Positions 17,781 through 26,550 of a stretch of 64,000 nt of DNA are shown here, in pieces (positions within the stretch are counted from its first letter, which is position 1; each line of letters opens with the position of its first letter). The notes under the pieces were generated by a model. That model had not been told where the DNA came from and did not search any database. It saw only the letters and a list, made by a program, of their open reading frames with translations. The position numbers were made by a program, and so were the translations under genes. The stretch lies in the NCBI RefSeq assembly GCF_009829325.1, contig NZ_VUOS01000024.1, positions 124,001 through 188,000 of the forward strand. The letters run 5' to 3'. The DNA is from Nocardia sp. CY41 (GTDB taxonomy: Bacteria; Actinomycetota; Actinomycetes; Mycobacteriales; Mycobacteriaceae).

Positions 17781-18829
17781 ACGCCGGTCCCGGTGCCGGG
17801 TGGCCTCGGTTGCGGCGAGCGGGCGACCGGATCGCCGAGCTGTTGCCGCGGCCACTGGACCCGGTGAAGTCGATCAAGCTGAAGCTCGCCGTCCTCATGT
17901 TGTGTTCCGGCGGTGTCGCTTTCGGATTCTTCCGATTCAAGATCGGCTGGCTGCCGCCGCGCACCACGATCGCCGCGGTGGTGATCGCGTTGGTCACCTC
18001 GCAGTTCCTCGCCCACGGCATCACCAGGCCGCTGCGTGAGATGACCGCGGCGGCGAAGCGGATGGCCCACGGTGACTACACCCTGCGGGTGCGCGCGAGC
18101 TCGCGCGACGAAGTCGGGCAATTGGCCGAGGCGTTCAACCAGATGGCCGCCGACCTGGCGGCGGCCGATCAGCAACGCCGTGACCTCATCGCCAACGTCT
18201 CGCACGAATTGCGCACGCCCATTACCGCGTTGAACGCGGTGCTGGAGAACTTGGTCGACGGCGTCTCCGAACCGGACCCGGCCACCCTGCGCACCGCGCT
18301 GGCCCAGACCGAGCGGCTCGCCCTGCTGGTCTCCGAACTGCTCGACCTGTCCAGCATCGAAGCGGGCGCCTTGCGGCTCGATCGCGAGGAGTTGCCGATC
18401 GCGCCGTTGCTGGCCGACGTCGTCGCCGAAGCGGAAGTGATGACCGCCGCCCTCGGACGCGGTGTGCGCTTCCGCACCGACGTGCTGCCCGGCACCGCCC
18501 GCGTCTTCGCCGACCGCGCTCGCCTGCACCAGGTGCTGCTCAATCTGCTGGACAACGCCGCTCGCCACGGGCCCGCCGGCGGGGAGGTCCGCCTGGCGGT
18601 GCGGGCGTCGCAGGGCGGGGTCGTGATCGATGTCGAGGACGACGGCCCCGGCATCCCCCTCGACGAACGCGCCAGGGTGTTCGACCGGTTCACCAGAGGC
18701 GGCCGCACAGCGGGCGGTGGCACCGGGCTCGGCCTCGCCATCTCCCGTTGGGTGGTCGACCTGCACGGCGGCACCATCGCGGTCGCCGATCCGGGCTCCC
18801 GCATCCGGGTGGTTCTGCCCGGCCGCTGA
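17777..18829 (+). CDS. Sensor histidine kinase
   Basis: 350 residues. Two hydrophobic segments (~residues 36-52 and 62-80) are separated by only a few residues, so there is almost no extracytoplasmic sensor loop. Next come a HAMP domain (RPLREMTAAAKRMAHGDY), the phospho-acceptor His143 in SHELRTP, and a HATPase domain with N box (LLNLLDNAARHG), DDGPGIP and GGGTGLGLAIS. The near absence of a sensor loop suggests a membrane or intramembrane stimulus. It is the cognate partner of the response regulator. Confidence 0.92.
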   Translation: MNAGPGAGWPRLRRAGDRIAELLPRPLDPVKSIKLKLAVLMLCSGGVAFGFFRFKIGWLPPRTTIAAVVIALVTSQFLAHGITRPLREMTAAAKRMAHGDYTLRVRASSRDEVGQLAEAFNQMAADLAAADQQRRDLIANVSHELRTPITALNAVLENLVDGVSEPDPATLRTALAQTERLALLVSELLDLSSIEAGALRLDREELPIAPLLADVVAEAEVMTAALGRGVRFRTDVLPGTARVFADRARLHQVLLNLLDNAARHGPAGGEVRLAVRASQGGVVIDVEDDGPGIPLDERARVFDRFTRGGRTAGGGTGLGLAISRWVVDLHGGTIAVADPGSRIRVVLPGR

Positions 18830-18903
18830 CCTGCCACACAACCGACCCGGACCGCCCGAGCGGAGCCGGGGTGATTCCGCACGCCTATCGAAGGAGTGAA
18901 ACC

Positions 18904-20598
18904 GTGCCTCCAGAACCCGAATCCGCCTGGAAGGCTGCCCCGGCGCCCACGGGGGTGGCCGAGGAAATCGGCCGTGCCCCGCGGGGTGCACCCGAGAAAT
19001 CTGCTACGGATTCCGGCGAGGGAACTGCTCCGCCATCGGTGTGGGCGCCACCTGGACGGTCGGGGACAGCGGTGGCCGAGGCGCCTGCGGAGACCGCCGT
19101 TCCGCCGGTGACCGGGCCGGTGTTCGTTCCCCGTCCGCCGAAGTGGCGCCGGGTGGCCCGCCCGCCTGGCGTGGCCGTCGCCGCGCTCGTCTCCGGGCTG
19201 GCCGCCGCCGTCCTGATCCACTGGGACCGGCCCGGCATCGGGTGGCTCCTGGCCGCCTGCGTCGCTGCGACATCGGTCTTCCTCGTCGACCGCAATGCGC
19301 GCAAGCGGGCGGCGGTCACGACGGAAGAAGATGCGGACGAAGCGAAAACGATGCCCGAACAACAGGCGGACACCGAGTCCCGGCGCCGGCAGCGATACGG
19401 GGGACGGCCGTGGTGGGCGGCGCTGACACTGGCATTGCTCGCGGTAGGGGCCGTTCGCGCGGCGGGGTGGCTGTTCGCCCTGTGCGTGATCGCGGCCTGC
19501 GTCGCCGCTTCGCCGGCGGTCGTCGGACGCCGCACGGTCAACGGCATCCTCTACGACACCCTCGCGGTCTGGCTCGAGACGGCCGCGGCCGTGCCGTGGG
19601 CCTACGCCGGCATCGCGCGGCCGCGCGGCGGGAACGCGGCACGGGCGCGGCGGCTCGGATTGTCGGTCGTGGTGACCGTCGCGCTGCTCGCGGTGTTCGT
19701 GCCGTTGCTCGGCAGTGCCGACGCGATGTTCGCCGCGCTGCTCGAGACCGTGACCCCGGACGTGGACGTGCCGTCGGTGCTGCGCTGGGCCGTGCTGTTC
19801 GCGCTGGGCGGTCTCGGCACGCTCGGCGCGCTGTTCGTGCTCGCGGGCCCGCCGCCGCCCGCCACCGCGGCGGCGGGTGGACGGACGTTGCGCCGGACGG
19901 AATGGGCGCTGCCGGTCGGTGCGCTCGCGATCCTGTTCGCGGCGTTCGTCGCGACCCAGTTCGTGGTGCTCTTCGGCGGTGACGACTACGTCCAGGAGAC
20001 GTCGGGCCTGACCTACGCCGAGTATGCGCGCAGCGGGTTCTGGCAGCTGTCGGCCGTCACCGTGCTGACCCTCGCGGTGCTGATGGTGGTGTTGCGCTGG
20101 GCGGCTCAGGACACCGTCGCCGACCGGTGGTGGTTGCGCGGGCTGCTCACGGCGGTGAGCGTGCTCGCGCTGGTCATCGTCGCCTCGGCGCTCGGCCGGA
20201 TGTGGACCTACCAGCAGGCCTACGGGTTCACGGTGCTGCGCCTGCTGGTGGAAGCCTGCGAACTGTGGCTCGGCTCGGTCTACCTGCTGGTCGCGGTGGC
20301 CGTCCTGCGGCTGCGCCGGGCCTGGCTGCCCCGCGCCGTGCTGGGCACCGCCATGGTGACGCTGCTGGCGCTGGCCGTTCTCGATCCGGAGCGCCTGATC
20401 GCGCGGGAGAACATCGATCGCTGGCAGCGCGGTAAGGCGCTGGACCTCGACTATCTGGGCACCCTCTCGCCGGATATCCTGCCCGCGACCGATCGGCTCC
20501 CCGAGCCGCTGCGCGCGGACCTGCGCAGCCGGCTGCGCGCCGACCTCGAGGAGGACTCCTGGCAGAGCTGGAATCTGTCCCGCGCCCGAGCGCGGTGA
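18904..20598 (+). CDS. DUF4173/DUF4153-like polytopic membrane protein
   Basis: 564 residues: a Pro/Ala-rich N-terminal tail of ~85 residues, then about ten or more membrane helices. The central segment FVATQFVVLFGGDDYVQETSGLTYAEYARSGFWQL is the signature I associate with DUF4173. The C-terminus is soluble (DPERLIARENIDRWQRGKALDLDYL). GTG 18904 follows GAAGGAG at good spacing. It lies 74 bases after the kinase gene, so it may be part of the same transcript or its target. Function unknown. Confidence 0.8.
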   Translation: MPPEPESAWKAAPAPTGVAEEIGRAPRGAPEKSATDSGEGTAPPSVWAPPGRSGTAVAEAPAETAVPPVTGPVFVPRPPKWRRVARPPGVAVAALVSGLAAAVLIHWDRPGIGWLLAACVAATSVFLVDRNARKRAAVTTEEDADEAKTMPEQQADTESRRRQRYGGRPWWAALTLALLAVGAVRAAGWLFALCVIAACVAASPAVVGRRTVNGILYDTLAVWLETAAAVPWAYAGIARPRGGNAARARRLGLSVVVTVALLAVFVPLLGSADAMFAALLETVTPDVDVPSVLRWAVLFALGGLGTLGALFVLAGPPPPATAAAGGRTLRRTEWALPVGALAILFAAFVATQFVVLFGGDDYVQETSGLTYAEYARSGFWQLSAVTVLTLAVLMVVLRWAAQDTVADRWWLRGLLTAVSVLALVIVASALGRMWTYQQAYGFTVLRLLVEACELWLGSVYLLVAVAVLRLRRAWLPRAVLGTAMVTLLALAVLDPERLIARENIDRWQRGKALDLDYLGTLSPDILPATDRLPEPLRADLRSRLRADLEEDSWQSWNLSRARAR

Positions 20599-20608
20599 GC
20601 GTCGAGGC

Positions 20609-20624
20609 AATACACTTGTATTAT
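20609..20624 (+). promoter_or_regulatory. Palindromic operator overlapping -10 of the toxin-antitoxin-like module
   Basis: AATACA (20609-20614), CT, TGTATT (20617-20622) is a perfect inverted repeat. TATTAT (20619-20624) fits a -10 box with the start of transcription predicted within two or three bases of the GTG at 20633, i.e. a leaderless mRNA. The -35 (TGAGCG, 20596) is weak. Confidence 0.55.
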
Positions 20625-20632
20625 CCCTGATC

Positions 20633-20911
20633 GTGGGTTATAACTGGCCTGAGTGGGCACTGTTGTCGCTGGCGGGGATCGACCCGCGTGAAGTGCTGCA
20701 GGTGCTCATGGGCGCTCGCCGATGGCCTCGGCAGGCGCGTGGCCGGAACGAGCTCGCGGTCCTGACGGTGTGGGGCCGGACCGAGGCGGGCCGGCCGCTC
20801 ATCGTCGCTGTCCGCCGCGCCGAAGGCTGGCAGTGGGACATCCTGGGCGCGGTCGAGATGACCGAGGCTCAGGTGGCCGAACTCGAGCGTTGGGAGCACG
20901 CCGATGACTGA
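20633..20911 (+). CDS. Small protein, candidate toxin of a BrnT/BrnA-like pair
   Basis: 92 residues, GTG start almost at the predicted transcription start. The protein is compact and Trp-rich (NWPEWALLSLAGIDPREVL... LAVLTVWGRTEAGRPLIVAVRRAEGWQWDILGAVEMTEAQVAELERWE). The order toxin then ribbon-helix-helix antitoxin, the 8-base overlap with the next gene, and the strand pattern ending in an alpha-helix recall BrnT-type RelE-fold toxins. I cannot align catalytic residues, so this is a structural and contextual guess. Confidence 0.6.
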   Translation: MGYNWPEWALLSLAGIDPREVLQVLMGARRWPRQARGRNELAVLTVWGRTEAGRPLIVAVRRAEGWQWDILGAVEMTEAQVAELERWEHADD

Positions 20912-21227
20912 CTATCCGACGAACCCGGAGGCCGTCCGGGACTTCCTGTCCGGTTTGGAGTACACCGACGCACCCGTCGCCCCGGCCGAGCTGCCTCCGC
21001 CGCTGCGGGCCGAGGACACGGTCACCGTCACCACGTCGCTGCGCATCCCGCTGGAGTTGCACCAGCGGGTCAAGAAGGCCGCCGAGCAGCGCGGCGTCAC
21101 CATGTCGGCGCTCATTCGCGACTGGATCGAGCTGGAGCTGGCCGCCCTGGAGAACGACCAGCCCATCTCGCGGGCCGACGCCCTGCGGGCGCTGGCCGCC
21201 CTACATCCCTTGCGGCAGTCGGCTTAG
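20904..21227 (+). CDS. Ribbon-helix-helix (CopG/Arc-like) protein, candidate antitoxin
   Basis: 107 residues. The central segment VTVTTSLRIPLELHQRVKKAAEQRGVTMSALIRDWIELEL is a clear RHH DNA-binding motif, with the beta-strand TVTTSLRIP. It overlaps the upstream small gene by eight bases and so is translationally coupled. Such antitoxins repress their own operon by binding a palindrome; AATACACTTGTATT in the promoter is the obvious site. It converges on the TetR-hydrolase gene with only seven bases between stops. Confidence 0.78.
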   Translation: MTDYPTNPEAVRDFLSGLEYTDAPVAPAELPPPLRAEDTVTVTTSLRIPLELHQRVKKAAEQRGVTMSALIRDWIELELAALENDQPISRADALRALAALHPLRQSA

Positions 21228-21234
21228 CCCGCCG

Positions 21235-22674
21235 TCAGCGGTCGTCGCGGGTGAGTATGTCGTCGAGCCGGGCGGCGAACTCGTCGGGTGCGCTGCGGTA
21301 GCCGACGTGGTCGCCCGCGAACTCGACGAGTTCGAGGCCGAGTTCCTTCGCGAGCGCGGCGTTCGGGAAGGCGGGGAAGGTGTCGCGCGATTCGCGACCG
21401 ATGCCGAGCACGAGCCGGTCCGACGACGCACGCAATGCCGCGAGGTCCGGCGCGTATCGCGGATACTGACGCAGCTCGTGTTCCATCCAGAAGACCAGGT
21501 TCTGCTGGATCCTGCCCACCATGGCGACGGCTTCCGGCGGCAACGGCTCGGCCGGCGGCGCCGCGATCCGCAGGCCGATGCCCGCGGCGAATTCCGCCAT
21601 GGCCGCGGGCGTGCCCTCGGTCTTGCTTCGCTCGTGGACGCCGTCCAGGAAGGCCAGCCACTTCTCGGCGTCGGGCAGCAGGGTGGCCAGCGGTGGTTCG
21701 TGCGCGACGAGGGTGCGGACCAGTTCCGGCCGGGTGCGAAGCAGTTCCAGGGCGACGATCGCGCCCGAACTGCTGCCCAGAACGTGGGCGGGCTGATCGG
21801 TGAGGTGAGTGATCAGCGCCGCGGCATCCACGGCGTCGGTGACCACGCGATCGTCCGGTAGCCCGTCGAGCGGGCTGCGGGTGAAGCCGCGCCGGTCGTA
21901 GGAGACCACGGTGTAACGGTCGGCGAGACGTTCGGCGATCGCGTCGAAGGTTCCGGCGTCGCCGTTGCCGCCGGGAATCAGCAACAGCAGCGGCCCGGCG
22001 CCGCGCTGCTCGTAGTAGAGAGTGGCGCCGGGGACGGCGAGGGTCTGTTGGGTGGGCACGTCCATCGGGAACGCTCCTGGGAGAAGGGACAATTGCCGCA
22101 GCGCCTCGAGAATGATCGATAGCGCGGGAACGGGGGGATCGGCGTCGACCCATCGGTCGACGGCCACGGACAGTGCTGCCGCGACAGCGCCCGCCATGAT
22201 GCGGGGGAACATGTCGGTGTCGAGGTCGTGGCCGGTGCGCTCGGCGATCGCCTCGGCGAGCGCGGCTTCGATCACCGCCTGCGATCTGCGGTACTCGCCT
22301 TGCAGCGCGGGCGCCCGGGTGATCAGACGGACACCCGCGGTCCACGCGGGGTCGGGCGGCTCCGCGTCGCGGAACTCCGTCAGAACCGCGTGGATCACCG
22401 CAGGCCACAGTGGTTCGTCGGCCGGGCGGGTGCGCAGGTGGTCCGCGATCCGGCGGGCGCGGTCCACCGCCACCGAACAGACGGCCTCGTACTTGCTCGT
22501 GAAGTAGTTGTTGAACGTCCGCGGCGACACCCCGGCCGCCGCGGCGATGTCCTCGACGAGGACGTTGTCCAGCCCGCGCCGCACGGCCAGCCCCAGTGCC
22601 GCGAAGCCGAGCGCCTCGCGGGTGGCGAGCTTCTTGCGCTCGCGCAGACCGAGGACGAATGCCACGTCCTCCAC
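21235..22674 (-). CDS. TetR regulator fused to an alpha/beta-hydrolase
   Basis: One 479-codon frame. Residues ~1-200 are a complete TetR protein (HTH VEDIAAAAGVSPRTFNNYFTSKYEAV, then a ligand domain ending ALRQLSLLPG). Residues ~204-479 are a complete alpha/beta-hydrolase: oxyanion region IPGGNGDAGTF, nucleophile GSSSGA, late His in FAGDHVGY. The second part begins at its own ATG (22065) with AGGAG upstream, so the hydrolase may also be made alone. The start used is GTG 22674; GTG 22665 is an alternative. A sequencing error removing a stop is possible. Confidence 0.82.
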   Translation of the reverse strand: MEDVAFVLGLRERKKLATREALGFAALGLAVRRGLDNVLVEDIAAAAGVSPRTFNNYFTSKYEAVCSVAVDRARRIADHLRTRPADEPLWPAVIHAVLTEFRDAEPPDPAWTAGVRLITRAPALQGEYRRSQAVIEAALAEAIAERTGHDLDTDMFPRIMAGAVAAALSVAVDRWVDADPPVPALSIILEALRQLSLLPGAFPMDVPTQQTLAVPGATLYYEQRGAGPLLLLIPGGNGDAGTFDAIAERLADRYTVVSYDRRGFTRSPLDGLPDDRVVTDAVDAAALITHLTDQPAHVLGSSSGAIVALELLRTRPELVRTLVAHEPPLATLLPDAEKWLAFLDGVHERSKTEGTPAAMAEFAAGIGLRIAAPPAEPLPPEAVAMVGRIQQNLVFWMEHELRQYPRYAPDLAALRASSDRLVLGIGRESRDTFPAFPNAALAKELGLELVEFAGDHVGYRSAPDEFAARLDDILTRDDR

Positions 22675-22870
22675 GGTAGCGAAACTTGCGTGAAGCGCAA
22701 GAATGCGCGATCGGAAAGTATTGCGCGAGTGCGGATCAGGTCACTGGGCAATCCAGATACCGGCGGGCAGTGCGGAACCTGATGTTCAAGGCAATTCGAT
22801 TGCGAATACCGGAGACATCAGACGTGCCGAATACGCGTGCGAGGCAATGATTCGAAGGCGATGGACGACT

Positions 22871-23365
22871 TCAGATCGGTTCGGCTGTGATCCCGTTCAG
22901 CGCCCGGCGTACCGCGTCTGCCGGGTCGGCCGCGATCACCGTCGCCGCCACCGGATGTCCCTGCGCGTCGCGAATGTCCCAACCACCGAGCGACACCACC
23001 GGAATACCGCCGCGCCGCCGCGCGAGAGCGACCTCCGACAGTGTTCCCCACGAGCCGCCGACGACGATCACCGCGTCCGCCGACTCGACGAGGATCGCGT
23101 TGCGCGCCTCACCCATATTCGTGAACAGCACCGCCGACAACCCGGGACACACCGCGCCGCGGTCGGTGTCCGGGCGCACGCCGATCACGAGCCCACCGGC
23201 CTCGGCGGTTCCGGCGGCGACCGCCGCCATCACCCCGGAACCGCCGCCGCAGAGCACGGTCACACCAGCGCGCGCCAAGAGTCCGCCCACCACGTGCGCC
23301 CATTCCGCTTCCTGCCGCGTGCACTCCCTCGGCCCACAGACCGCGACCTGCCGCACCGCCGCCAC
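22871..23365 (-). CDS. LOG/SLOG-superfamily protein (TIGR00725-like)
   Basis: 164 residues with a Rossmann-type nucleotide-binding fold: VAVCGPRECT at the start, LCGGGSGVMAAVAAGTAEAGG, and VVVGGSWGTLSEVALAR. The last is the variant of the PGGxGTxxE motif seen in the TIGR00725/SLOG branch rather than in cytokinin-activating LOG enzymes. The GTG start follows GAGGA. It lies ten bases after the DUF72 gene and probably shares its transcript. Substrate unknown. Confidence 0.78.
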   Translation of the reverse strand: MAAVRQVAVCGPRECTRQEAEWAHVVGGLLARAGVTVLCGGGSGVMAAVAAGTAEAGGLVIGVRPDTDRGAVCPGLSAVLFTNMGEARNAILVESADAVIVVGGSWGTLSEVALARRRGGIPVVSLGGWDIRDAQGHPVAATVIAADPADAVRRALNGITAEPI

Positions 23366-23375
23366 CTTTCTGTCC

Positions 23376-24209
23376 TCATTTGGCGGGCCGTGGTGTCACG
23401 GCCGGCGCCAAGCGCTCGCGCAACGCCATCGCATCGCGCGGCGCCCGCACCTTCGCGTCGTTGTCGAAATAGGTGTAGACGTCGCATGACCCGGCCCACG
23501 AGCGGATCTTCTCCGCCCACATGTCCAAGCCCTCGTCGGTGTATCCGCTGACGTAGAGCTCGTCGTGGCCGTGCAACCGGATATAGACGAAATCGGCGGT
23601 GACCTCTTCCAGCAGGGGATACTTGCCCGCGGCGTCGGCGACGACGAGTGCCACGCCGTGGCGGGCGAGCAGCTCGGTGAACGCCGGGGTCACGAAGCTG
23701 TCGTGCCGGATCTCCAGCGCATGCCGCATCGGCCGATCGGCGTCGGTGCTCGTGTGCGCGGGGTCGACGCGGTGGTCGTGCCGCCGCGCGATCTCGGCGG
23801 CCCGCTCGGTGCTGCGCGGCAGCCGGGACAAGAAGGCGTCCAGTACGTCGGCGTCGAAGCGGAAGGTCGGCGGCAGCTGCCAGAGGATCGGCCCCAGCTT
23901 GGGCCCGAGCGCCAGCGGGCCGGACGCCAGGAAGTTGGCCAGCAGTTCGTCACCGTCGCGAAGCCGCTTCATATGGGTGATGAAGCGGCTGCCTTTCACC
24001 GCGAACAGGAAGTCGTCCGGCGTCTGCTCCGCCCACCGCTGGTAGCTGGACGGACGCTGCAACGAGTAGAACGAGCCGTTGATCTCGACGCTGTCGAGTC
24101 GCTCCGACAGGTAGGCCAGCTCGCGCTTGTGCGCCAAGCCCGGTGGGTAGAACGTCCCGCGCCAGGGCGGGTAGACCCAGCCCGATGTCCCGATCCTGAT
24201 CCGGCCCAT
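23376..24209 (-). CDS. DUF72 family protein (YecE-like TIM barrel)
   Basis: 277 residues with family hallmarks: IGTSGWVYPPWRGTFYP at the start, VEINGSFY, FAVKGSRFITH, GPILWQLPP, ALEIRHDSF, FVYIRLHG and DVYTYFDND. Length is normal for the family. The biochemical role is not established. It lies between the CytX-type permease and the SLOG gene, all on the minus strand. Confidence 0.9.
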   Translation of the reverse strand: MGRIRIGTSGWVYPPWRGTFYPPGLAHKRELAYLSERLDSVEINGSFYSLQRPSSYQRWAEQTPDDFLFAVKGSRFITHMKRLRDGDELLANFLASGPLALGPKLGPILWQLPPTFRFDADVLDAFLSRLPRSTERAAEIARRHDHRVDPAHTSTDADRPMRHALEIRHDSFVTPAFTELLARHGVALVVADAAGKYPLLEEVTADFVYIRLHGHDELYVSGYTDEGLDMWAEKIRSWAGSCDVYTYFDNDAKVRAPRDAMALRERLAPAVTPRPAK

Positions 24210-24230
24210 TCCTCCATGGTGGCAAATCCA

Positions 24231-25595
24231 CTACGCGGATGGGGGCTTCGCCGCCACCTTCCCGATCAGCCATGCCACCATCAGCGCTGCCAGGAACGAC
24301 AGCAGCGACGCGCTCATCCACGCCTGCGGGGTGAAGTGCAGAGCCCGCCGCGCGTGCTCCCAGAACTCGGTCCACACCCCGGCGTCGCCCGGGTTGATCA
24401 GTTGATACACCGCGAATCCGGTCAGCCAGGCGGACACCATTCCCCATCGCGCAGGCGCGTCGGGCGCGGTGTTCCACTCCCGGTGGGCACGCAGGAAGAA
24501 ATCGGCGACGAGCACTCCGAGCAAGGGGACGAACACCGAACCGATCAGCCCGAGGAAGCCGAAGTAGTCCGCCATGTCCAACCGCAGCGCCAGAATCGTG
24601 ATCAGGGCCCCGAGGCCGATCGAGAGCACCCGGCGGTCGACGCGCGGCGCGAGATTCTGGATCGACACGGCGGTGGAGTACACATTCGCGAACGATTGGT
24701 CCGCCTCCCGCACGACGAAGACGAAGAAGAACACCGCCCCGAGGCTCACTTGCAAAAACGGTGCGTATGGTCCGTCGTCGCCGGCCGCGAGCGCCAGCGC
24801 GAACAGACCGAGGACGTAGGCGACGATCTGGGTGAGCGCGTAGGCGCCCGCGGCCGCGCCGAACGCCGAGCGGCCGGTGCGGGCGTGCCGGGTGTAGTCG
24901 GCGGCGACCGGCACCCACGAGATGGAGACCGCCAAGGCGGCGTCGGTGGCGATCCAGAAGAGGTTCCAATCGACGCCGAACGGCCCGCTTCCCTGGGGGC
25001 CCGGATTCGCCCGCAGATCCGGCAGACCGGCGCGGAAGAACTGCGCGTAGAACCAGACCAGCGCGAGCACGACGCCGGCGGTCACGAACCTGCGCAGCAA
25101 CCGGACCGAGCCGAGCGGCCAGATCGTGAGCACTGTCGTGAGCACCCCCGCGACCACCACGTAGAGCCAGTGCGGGCCGCCGCCGAACAGTTCCTCGGCC
25201 GCGTCGCCGATGACGATCAGCTCGAAGGTCCCCCATCCGATCAACTGGGCGATGTTCAGCACGGTGGGCAGGTAACTGAGCTTCGCGCCGAACAACCCGC
25301 GCAGCAGGACCATCGCGGGTTGTCCGGTGCGCGCGCCGGTCAGCGCGGCGGCGCCGAGCATCAGTCCGCCCACCAGCGTGCCGAGGACGGTCGCCAGGAT
25401 TCCGGCCGCGATCGAGATCCGCGCGGCGCCCTCGGCGTTCGGCGCGAGCACCGTGTACGCGCCGGAGAACGCGATGAGGCTGACGCCGAGATTCGCCCAG
25501 AACGCGCTCTGGTCCCAGAACGAGAGCACCTTCGGCGCCGGCTGGTCGAGGGTCAGCGGCGCTTCCTGCGGCGCGCTCGCGCGGGTCGACGACAT
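24231..25595 (-). CDS. cytX: NCS1-family permease, probable hydroxymethylpyrimidine transporter (CytX)
   Basis: 454 residues with about twelve membrane helices in the NCS1 nucleobase:cation symporter pattern (FWDQSAFWANLGVSLIAF, LIGWGTFELIVIG, SWVPVAADYTRHAR). A TPP riboswitch in its 5' leader ties it to thiamine supply. CytX proteins, predicted importers of the thiamine pyrimidine precursor, are the NCS1 members so regulated. ATG 25595 lies just after the riboswitch. Specificity is inferred from the riboswitch. Confidence 0.85.
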   Translation of the reverse strand: MSSTRASAPQEAPLTLDQPAPKVLSFWDQSAFWANLGVSLIAFSGAYTVLAPNAEGAARISIAAGILATVLGTLVGGLMLGAAALTGARTGQPAMVLLRGLFGAKLSYLPTVLNIAQLIGWGTFELIVIGDAAEELFGGGPHWLYVVVAGVLTTVLTIWPLGSVRLLRRFVTAGVVLALVWFYAQFFRAGLPDLRANPGPQGSGPFGVDWNLFWIATDAALAVSISWVPVAADYTRHARTGRSAFGAAAGAYALTQIVAYVLGLFALALAAGDDGPYAPFLQVSLGAVFFFVFVVREADQSFANVYSTAVSIQNLAPRVDRRVLSIGLGALITILALRLDMADYFGFLGLIGSVFVPLLGVLVADFFLRAHREWNTAPDAPARWGMVSAWLTGFAVYQLINPGDAGVWTEFWEHARRALHFTPQAWMSASLLSFLAALMVAWLIGKVAAKPPSA

Positions 25596-25605
25596 GACGG
25601 AAACG

Positions 25606-25701
25606 CTCTCCCTACGCCGGCATTACCCGGACAGGTTCATGCGGTCGGCGACGCGTGCGGTTTCGCCCTCTCAGCCCGGCCGTGCCCGAGCTCCCGCGGT
25701 G
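25606..25701 (-). promoter_or_regulatory. TPP riboswitch (THI element)
   Basis: On the minus strand the leader carries the invariant TPP-riboswitch blocks in order: GGGAGCTC, GGGCTGAGAG, CATGAACCTG, then CCGGGTAATGCCGG and CGTAGGGAG. It ends about 11 bases before the permease ATG, so it probably works by hiding the ribosome-binding site or early RNA when thiamine pyrophosphate is bound. Confidence 0.95.
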
Positions 25702-25740
25702 GTGTGATCCCGGCGAATAGTACACCCGCGCCAGTTTCCC

Positions 25741-26096
25741 GTGACAGGGACGAATCGGGCGGGGCGGCGTGCGGTGGTGTCCACACCGGAACTCGCCGTA
25801 CTCGCGATGGACAGTGCGGAGACCTACCGCACCCTCGCGCTGGTGGCACGCGGGGTGACATGCCGGTGGCGCACCAGCGTGCGCGCCCTCGAGACCACCG
25901 ACGGCATAGTGACGGGTGTCGGCACCGACGACCAAGTGCTGACCGCGTGTCGCCCGTCATCCGACCGATTTGTTGCTGCACCGGCGATCTCGCGGTCGAT
26001 CCCGCGCGCCTGGCCCCGGATCGCGTCGAGCACTGGACCGACGAACGGGTGCGCGCCACCGCGCCGGCCCACTATCAAGGTTACGACGCGCACTGA
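25741..26096 (+). pseudogene. Possible frameshifted small gene
   Basis: Coding-like third-position GC runs in one frame from ~25741 (ELAVLAMDSAETYRTLALVA... IVTGVGTDDQVLTA) to ~25950. It then continues in another frame (DLAVDPARLAPDRVEHWTDE... AHYQGYDAH, stop at 26094-26096). Together they would give one ~115-residue protein interrupted by a frameshift near 25950-25980, where codon use is poor in both frames. I do not recognise the family. Confidence 0.35.
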
Positions 26097-26154
26097 CCTC
26101 GCGAGCGCGGACCCGGAACCTGTTCGGCCACAGTCGTTCCAACGGCTGTCCGAC

Positions 26155-26550
26155 TCAGCCCATGAGGAACGACGCGGCGACCCAGGCCAGCAGAACGAGC
26201 ACCGCACCGACGAGCGCTCCCGGGAACAACGCGCGCCCCTGCCGGGCCGCCATCCCCGAAAGCAGCACGCCCACCGCGAATCCGACGATCCCGCCACCGA
26301 CCATGATCCAGACGCCCGCGCTGGTGTCGACCCGGCACTCCGGCTTGGACGCGCAGATGCCGCCCGCCATCAGGAACCACGGCGCGAGGACGGTCGACAT
26401 CGCGGCCAGCGTCGCGGGCAGGAACCACAACAGCGCGCTGACGAGGAGATCCGCGGTGCGGGGCGGCTCGACCGCGCGGGTTTCGGGCTCGCGCATGGGA
26501 TAGCCGGAGGGGGTCGTGCCTTGGGACACCTGATTCAGGTAACCGTGCAT
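26155..26550 (-). CDS. Small membrane protein
   Basis: 131 residues with four hydrophobic helices after a ~30-residue soluble start. A Cys pair (GGICASKPECRVD) lies between helices two and three, probably on the outside. Divergent from the first P450 gene. Function unknown. Confidence 0.7.
   Translation of the reverse strand: MHGYLNQVSQGTTPSGYPMREPETRAVEPPRTADLLVSALLWFLPATLAAMSTVLAPWFLMAGGICASKPECRVDTSAGVWIMVGGGIVGFAVGVLLSGMAARQGRALFPGALVGAVLVLLAWVAASFLMG

Noticed and set aside
18169..20610. 813-codon antisense frame over the kinase and DUF4173-like genes
   Set aside because: Low-complexity, Gln/Arg-rich shadow; the plus-strand genes have clear domains and start sites.
23565..26096. 843-codon plus-strand frame antisense to the DUF72 and permease genes
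   Set aside because: Most of it is a shadow of the minus-strand genes and crosses the TPP riboswitch. Only its last ~50 codons look coding and are treated with the frameshifted gene.
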